The position numbers and the translations under genes are program-made. Shown piece after piece: positions 59,983 to 64,000 of a stretch of DNA of 64,000 nucleotides. A model generated the notes under the pieces. The model ran no database searches, was not told the DNA's origin, and saw nothing but the letters and a program-made list of their open reading frames with translations. Position 1 is the stretch's first letter. Each line of letters starts with the position of its first letter. The stretch comes from Chitinophagaceae bacterium (GTDB lineage Bacteria; Bacteroidota; Bacteroidia; Chitinophagales; Chitinophagaceae). Where the stretch lies: contig JALNZE010000012.1 of NCBI GenBank assembly GCA_023229465.1, forward strand, positions 30,962 to 94,961, written 5' to 3'.

Positions 59983-62900
59983 GTTGTGATTTGCTTTCAA
60001 ACTGGGTTCTTCCGATCTTTGATACCAACATCACAGAAACGGATGCAGATATAGCCATTGTTGTGATTTGCTTTCAAACTGGGTTCTTCCGATCTTTGAT
60101 ACCAACGAAGCAGCCGTTAGGTGCTTATCTAACAGTGTTGTGATTTGCTTTCAAACTGGATTCTTCCGATCTTTGATACCAACAACTTCCCAACTCAATC
60201 CCCGCTTTGTACTGTTGTGATTTGCTTTCAAACTGGGTTCTTCCGATCTTTGATACCAACCTTTGAGGACGGAGGATACCTTACTGCCGAGTTGTGATTT
60301 GCTTTCAAACTGGGTTCTTCCGATCTTTGATACCAACCATCGCTTAAAATTTCAATTTGTGCTTCATGTTGTGATTTGCTTTCAAACTGGGTTCTTCCGA
60401 TCTTTGATACCAACGCAGCAACGCTAAGCAATACAGCAGTCATTGTTGTGATTTGCTTTCAAACTGGGTTCTTCCGATCTTTGATACCAACGCAGCAACG
60501 CTAAGCAATACAGCAGTCATTGTTGTGATTTGCTTTCAAACTGGGTTCTTCCGATCTTTGATACCAACACGCAATATCTTTGGTGTACTTCTTTTGCAGT
60601 TGTGATTTGCTTTCAAACTGGGTTCTTCCGATCTTTGATACCAACAACTATTATACATACAATAGCTATTCCGGCGTTGTGATTTGCTTTCAAACTGGGT
60701 TCTTCCGATCTTTGATACCAACTTTGTAAAAGGTGATCCGGTCTAAGTGTTTGTTGTGATTTGCTTTCAAACTGGGTTCTTCCGATCTTTGATACCAACC
60801 ATAGCTTTCCCTGTTACATCGGTTGCAGGGTTGTGATTTGCTTTCAAACTGGGTTCTTCCGATCTTTGATACCAACGTATGTAGCTTCCTCCCGTTGAAG
60901 TGATGGTTGTGATTTGCTTTCAAACTGGGTTCTTCCGATCTTTGATACCAACTGCAACAACTGCGACTACTCTACAAACCGCGTTGTGATTTGCTTTCAA
61001 ACTGGGTTCTTCCGATCTTTGATACCAACATCGCCTTTGTAATGCCTTTGACATGGTGTGTTGTGATTTGCTTTCAAACTGGGTTCTTCCGATCTTTGAT
61101 ACCAACTCATTTGGCTTTTAGAGCAGGCTATTCAAAGTTGTGATTTGCTTTCAAACTGGGTTCTTCCGATCTTTGATACCAACTAAAATATCATGACCCA
61201 CAACAAGACAATAGTTGTGATTTGCTTTCAAACTGGGTTCTTCCGATCTTTGATACCAACGGCACTCGATGACGAAATAGGCGCTCCGGAGTTGTGATTT
61301 GCTTTCAAACTGGGTTCTTCCGATCTTTGATACCAACTCAAAAACATGCTGATACGATATTACGCTAGTTGTGATTTGCTTTCAAACTGGGTTCTTCCGA
61401 TCTTTGATACCAACGCTATCTACATAAGGCAATGCGGTAGCCGGTTGTGATTTGCTTTCAAACTGGGTTCTTCCGATCTTTGATACCAACTACGGACCTG
61501 AAGGGCCGCAGCGGTATCTGGTTGTGATTTGCTTTCAAACTGGGTTCTTCCGATCTTTGATACCAACTGGTATAAGTACAGCCAGATACATTCAATTGTT
61601 GTGATTTGCTTTCAAACTGGGTTCTTCCGATCTTTGATACCAACTGCCAGCGCACTCCGTCAGGGGATTGAGGTGTTGTGATTTGCTTTCAAACTGGGTT
61701 CTTCCGATCTTTGATACCAACCCTTCCGCGGCAGCTTCGCTCTTATGATCTGTTGTGATTTGCTTTCAAACTGGGTTCTTCCGATCTTTGATACCAACAA
61801 AAGTGGTAGCCGTAATGGTTCCGGTAGTGTTGTGATTTGCTTTCAAACTGGGTTCTTCCGATCTTTGATACCAACACATAGTTTTGGCTGTGCTAATGTT
61901 TTATCGTTGTGATTTGCTTTCAAACTGGGTTCTTCCGATCTTTGATACCAACATGATCATTTGGGGTACCAGCGGCCAGGGGTTGTGATTTGCTTTCAAA
62001 CTGGGTTCTTCCGATCTTTGATACCAACTCAAAAACATGCCGATACAATTTTGCGTTAGTTGTGATTTGCTTTCAAACTGGGTTCTTCCGATCTTTGATA
62101 CCAACTAAAGAATAATTAATGCCAATAACCAATAAGTTGTGATTTGCTTTCAAACTGGGTTCTTCCGATCTTTGATACCAACCATCATAGCTGAATATGC
62201 CCAAGCGTTTATGTTGTGATTTGCTTTCAAACTGGGTTCTTCCGATCTTTGATACCAACTTTGAATTGTTACAACAACTTGCTTAATAAGTTGTGATTTG
62301 CTTTCAAACTGGGTTCTTCCGATCTTTGATACCAACAGGTAATGTAATGGTCAACGTTAAGTCTGCGTTGTGATTTGCTTTCAAACTGGGTTCTTCCGAT
62401 CTTTGATACCAACATAGATGGGGGCCGTCAACGATGACACGGGGTTGTGATTTGCTTTCAAACTGGGTTCTTCCGATCTTTGATACCAACTAATCAATTC
62501 TTTGGTAAGAAACACACATCGTTGTGATTTGCTTTCAAACTGGGTTCTTCCGATCTTTGATACCAACAAGCGAGGCAAGGGGTATATTGAATTTGGGGTT
62601 GTGATTTGCTTTCAAACTGGGTTCTTCCGATCTTTGATACCAACTCGTTATTATTATTTCTTCGCCTGTCAAGGGTTGTGATTTGCTTTCAAACTGGGTT
62701 CTTCCGATCTTTGATACCAACATGTCCTGTGCGTGGGTGTCTGAGCCGGACGTTGTGATTTGCTTTCAAACTGGGTTCTTCCGATCTTTGATACCAACAC
62801 AGAAGCAATCCACCATTCGCCGTTAGACGTTGTGATTTGCTTTCAAACTGGGTTCTTCCGATCTTTGATACCAACCAAGGGTTAGGGTATGAGATATTAG

Positions 62901-63106
62901 AAACTGTTGTGATTTGCTTTCAAACTGGGTTCTTCCGATCTTTGATACCAACTCCGGGATATAGGCGGTAGTATATTCATTAGTTGTGATTTGCTTTCAA
63001 ACTGGGTTCTTCCGATCTTTGATACCAACATGCTCGTTTTTTCTTGTTATTATCGGGTCGTTGTGATTTGCTTTCAAACTGGGTTCTTCCGATCTTTGAT
63101 ACCAAC
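59983..63106 (+). CRISPR. Type II (likely II-C) CRISPR array, 41 repeats and 40 spacers
   Basis: 41 repeats of 47 nt, starting GTTGTGATTTGC and ending TTTGATACCAAC, alternate with 40 spacers (37 of 30 nt, 3 of 29 nt: spacers 12, 19 and 26). All repeats are identical except repeat 3 (G to A at 60160). Spacers 6 and 7 are identical. Repeat length, start and neighbouring cas1/cas2 of type II character point to II-C. Each repeat contains TTTG-N20-GATCTTTG, which resembles the Bacteroidota promoter. Repeat orientation means crRNA reads rightwards, convergent with cas2. No tracrRNA or cas9 is in the window. Confidence 0.97.
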
Positions 63107-63142
63107 AGCTTTCGGTAGAAGCCAATACCAGTATGGGTTTTC

Positions 63143-63157
63143 AAAGAAAAGAAGAAC
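63143..63157 (+). repeat. 15-bp direct repeat AAAGAAAAGAAGAAC, right copy
   Basis: Identical to 57922-57936. Lies 36 bp after the last CRISPR repeat. With TC before it, this matches the complement of repeat positions 26-42 at 14 of 17 bases. Confidence 0.4.
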
Positions 63158-63170
63158 TAAAAAATGACTA

Positions 63171-63206
63171 AAAAAGCCTTCGTATATTAATTATACGGAG
63201 GCTTTT
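63171..63206. terminator. Bidirectional terminator between array and cas2
   Basis: AAAGCCTTCGTATA and TATACGGAGGCTTTT form a long stem (one G-T pair) with A and T runs on both sides. It suits the convergent ends of the array transcript and the cas operon. Confidence 0.85.
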
Positions 63207-63219
63207 AGGTTTGTATTCA

Positions 63220-63558
63220 TTAGAAAAGCTCTAATTGCTGGGGTATTTCCACCGGGTTGGCAGGCCATTTTCCCTGGTAAATCTCCATCATGCCAAACTG
63301 TTTGTCGGTAATGGTCATAATGCCTACATGCCCTTTCTCGGGTAAACTCTTTTTCACCCTTTTAATATGTACATCCGCATTTTCAGCGCTGGCACAATGC
63401 CGCAGGTAAATAGAAAACTGGAACATGCTGAAGCCATCGGCTAACAGGTTCTTTCTGAAGTCGGCATAGATCTTCCTGTCTTTTTTTGTTTCAGTTGGTA
63501 GATCGAAAAAGACAAGTACCCACATAATTCGGTATGCGTTTAAGCGGTTTGCCCTCAT
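63220..63558 (-). CDS. cas2: CRISPR-associated endonuclease Cas2, type II
   Basis: 112 residues; partner of Cas1 in spacer capture. The ferredoxin-like opening AYRIMWVLVFFDLPTETKKDRKIYADFRK and FSMFQFSIYLRHCAS with IMTITDKQFGMMEIYQG fit the type II-C Cas2 branch; the catalytic-site Asp is in FFDLP. It overlaps cas1 by 4 bp (ATGA). Starts at MRANRLNAYRIM, as in relatives. It reads towards the array, opposite to the crRNA direction. Confidence 0.93.
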   Translation of the reverse strand: MRANRLNAYRIMWVLVFFDLPTETKKDRKIYADFRKNLLADGFSMFQFSIYLRHCASAENADVHIKRVKKSLPEKGHVGIMTITDKQFGMMEIYQGKWPANPVEIPQQLELF

Positions 63559-63884
63559 GGCATTTGCGGGTAAATGATTTTTCTCTGTTCACCTGCATAA
63601 CATTTGGCAAGGGATGCGGCTGTGCGTTGTGTAGCGATCATCAAGGGGCTTGTTTCCCCATCCATCAATACATCAATGGTGGGCAGGTTCAATAACTGCA
63701 CTTTCAGCTCTTTGGTCAGTGTATCAACTGCAGATGTCTGGTTAATAATACTTCTTACTATGGCATCTACAAAGGGGCGGTAGGGTTCCATAATATCATC
63801 CGCCAGGCAGTAGGCATTATAGCGGTTGCGGTGAAAGATGCCAAGGGTGGGTAATAAGCCAGCACCTGTCAAGGTGTTTGTACC
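63555..63884 (-). pseudogene. cas1: Cas1 C-terminal fragment, cut by an insertion
   Basis: Only about the last 105 residues of a type II Cas1 remain: LTGAGLLPTLGIFHRNRYNAYCLADDIMEPYRPFVD (the segment with the metal-binding His and Asp, HRNRYNAYCLADD) to the stop. A full Cas1 has about 300 residues. The upstream homology ends near 63884, where repeated TGTACC boxes of an insertion-like end begin. Spacer acquisition is therefore probably lost unless a second cas1 exists. Confidence 0.85.
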
Positions 63885-64000
63885 GATTCAATTATGTACC
63901 ACTATTCCGGGTGAAAAGTGTACCACCTATCAGGGTGTAAATGTAGTTTCATTTTGTTTAATAATGCTTGGATATTTATGCCTTTAAAAACCTATCATTA
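63875..64000. mobile_element. End of an IS21-like insertion sequence (partial)
   Basis: Directly after the Cas1 break, TGTACC occurs at 63879, 63895 and 63919, the last two as TGTACCAC with CTATTCCGGGTGAAAAG and CTATCAGGGTG around them. Repeated TGTACCAC/CCGG(T/G)GAAA-type boxes are characteristic of IS21-family termini. The transposase genes would lie beyond the window. The exact end (63875 or 63879) cannot be fixed without the other side. Confidence 0.5.

Noticed and set aside
59922..60143. 73-residue forward frame entering the array
   Set aside because: It runs from the A/T-rich leader into repeats and spacer 1; no protein character.
60151..62874. Many reverse-strand reading frames of about 61 residues with the pattern VSKIGRTQFESKSQ
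   Set aside because: They are the CRISPR repeat read in two frames; the periodicity is the array, not protein.
59983..63106. Sequencing adapter contamination
   Set aside because: The 11-base match lies in a regular 77-bp array with 39 distinct spacers and neighbouring cas genes.

Overview
The window looks like a chromosome segment from a Bacteroidota bacterium, most likely of the Chitinophagaceae type. The evidence is the repeated promoter pattern TTTG ... TAnnTTTG (for example TATCTTTG before rpsU, TACCTTTG before the tRNA cluster, rplK and rpoB), almost no Shine-Dalgarno sites, a short ribosome hibernation factor, the order rpsU-xer-hpf-tRNAs-tuf-secE-nusG-rplKAJL-rpoBC, and many family-typical secreted proteins. 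The assignment comes from protein and motif recognition only; no database search was run.

Region 1 (1-21.4 kb) is housekeeping: tyrS (reverse, cut at the window edge), an RDD membrane protein, an hscA-type Hsp70, riboflavin synthase, then the translation/transcription supercluster: rpsU, a Xer recombinase, hpf, tRNA-Thr/Tyr/Gly/Thr, tuf, tRNA-Trp, secE, nusG, rplK, rplA, rplJ, rplL, rpoB, rpoC. A YefM-YoeB toxin-antitoxin pair with TGTACA-type operators sits between nusG and rplK. Many gaps in the first 17 kb carry tandem 7-base (sometimes 8-base) repeats that fold back on a second arm of the same kind, with a different unit at each locus.

Region 2 (21.5-41.5 kb) is mixed metabolism: an OmpH-like protein, an amino acid permease, heptose-7-phosphate kinase, isoaspartyl peptidase, ispD, two oxidoreductases, a response regulator, an ACP-like protein without the carrier serine, a DUF1573 protein, a sugar-acid dehydratase, a large BNR/VPS10-type secreted protein, a D-lactate/glycolate dehydrogenase fusion and a GH63-like glucosidase.

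Region 3 (41.6-58 kb) is more accessory and contains several broken genes: an outer-membrane protein split by an in-frame TGA, a truncated GDCCVxC-type protein, a TerC fragment joined to the 3' end of a second hpf-like gene, and a Fic C-terminal fragment. Intact genes include a sigma/anti-sigma pair, an ATP-grasp protein, a PLP decarboxylase, two thioredoxin-fold proteins, coaBC, and a SulP transporter plus beta-carbonic anhydrase set divergent from a TetR regulator.

Region 4 (58-64 kb) is a defence island. At its left edge is a 13-bp 3' tail of a tRNA-Asp still followed by a terminator, which suggests an integration scar. Then come an AbiEi/AbiEii pair and a type II (probably II-C) CRISPR array of 41 repeats of 47 nt and 40 spacers, followed by convergent cas2 and a cas1 cut off by what looks like the end of an IS21-type element. 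No cas9 or tracrRNA is visible. The two most interesting signals are that every CRISPR repeat contains a near-consensus Bacteroidota promoter (TTTG-N20-GATCTTTG) placed to start transcripts at the spacer, and that spacers 18 and 27 differ at five positions which are all synonymous third-codon positions in one frame, as if taken from the same gene of two related phages.
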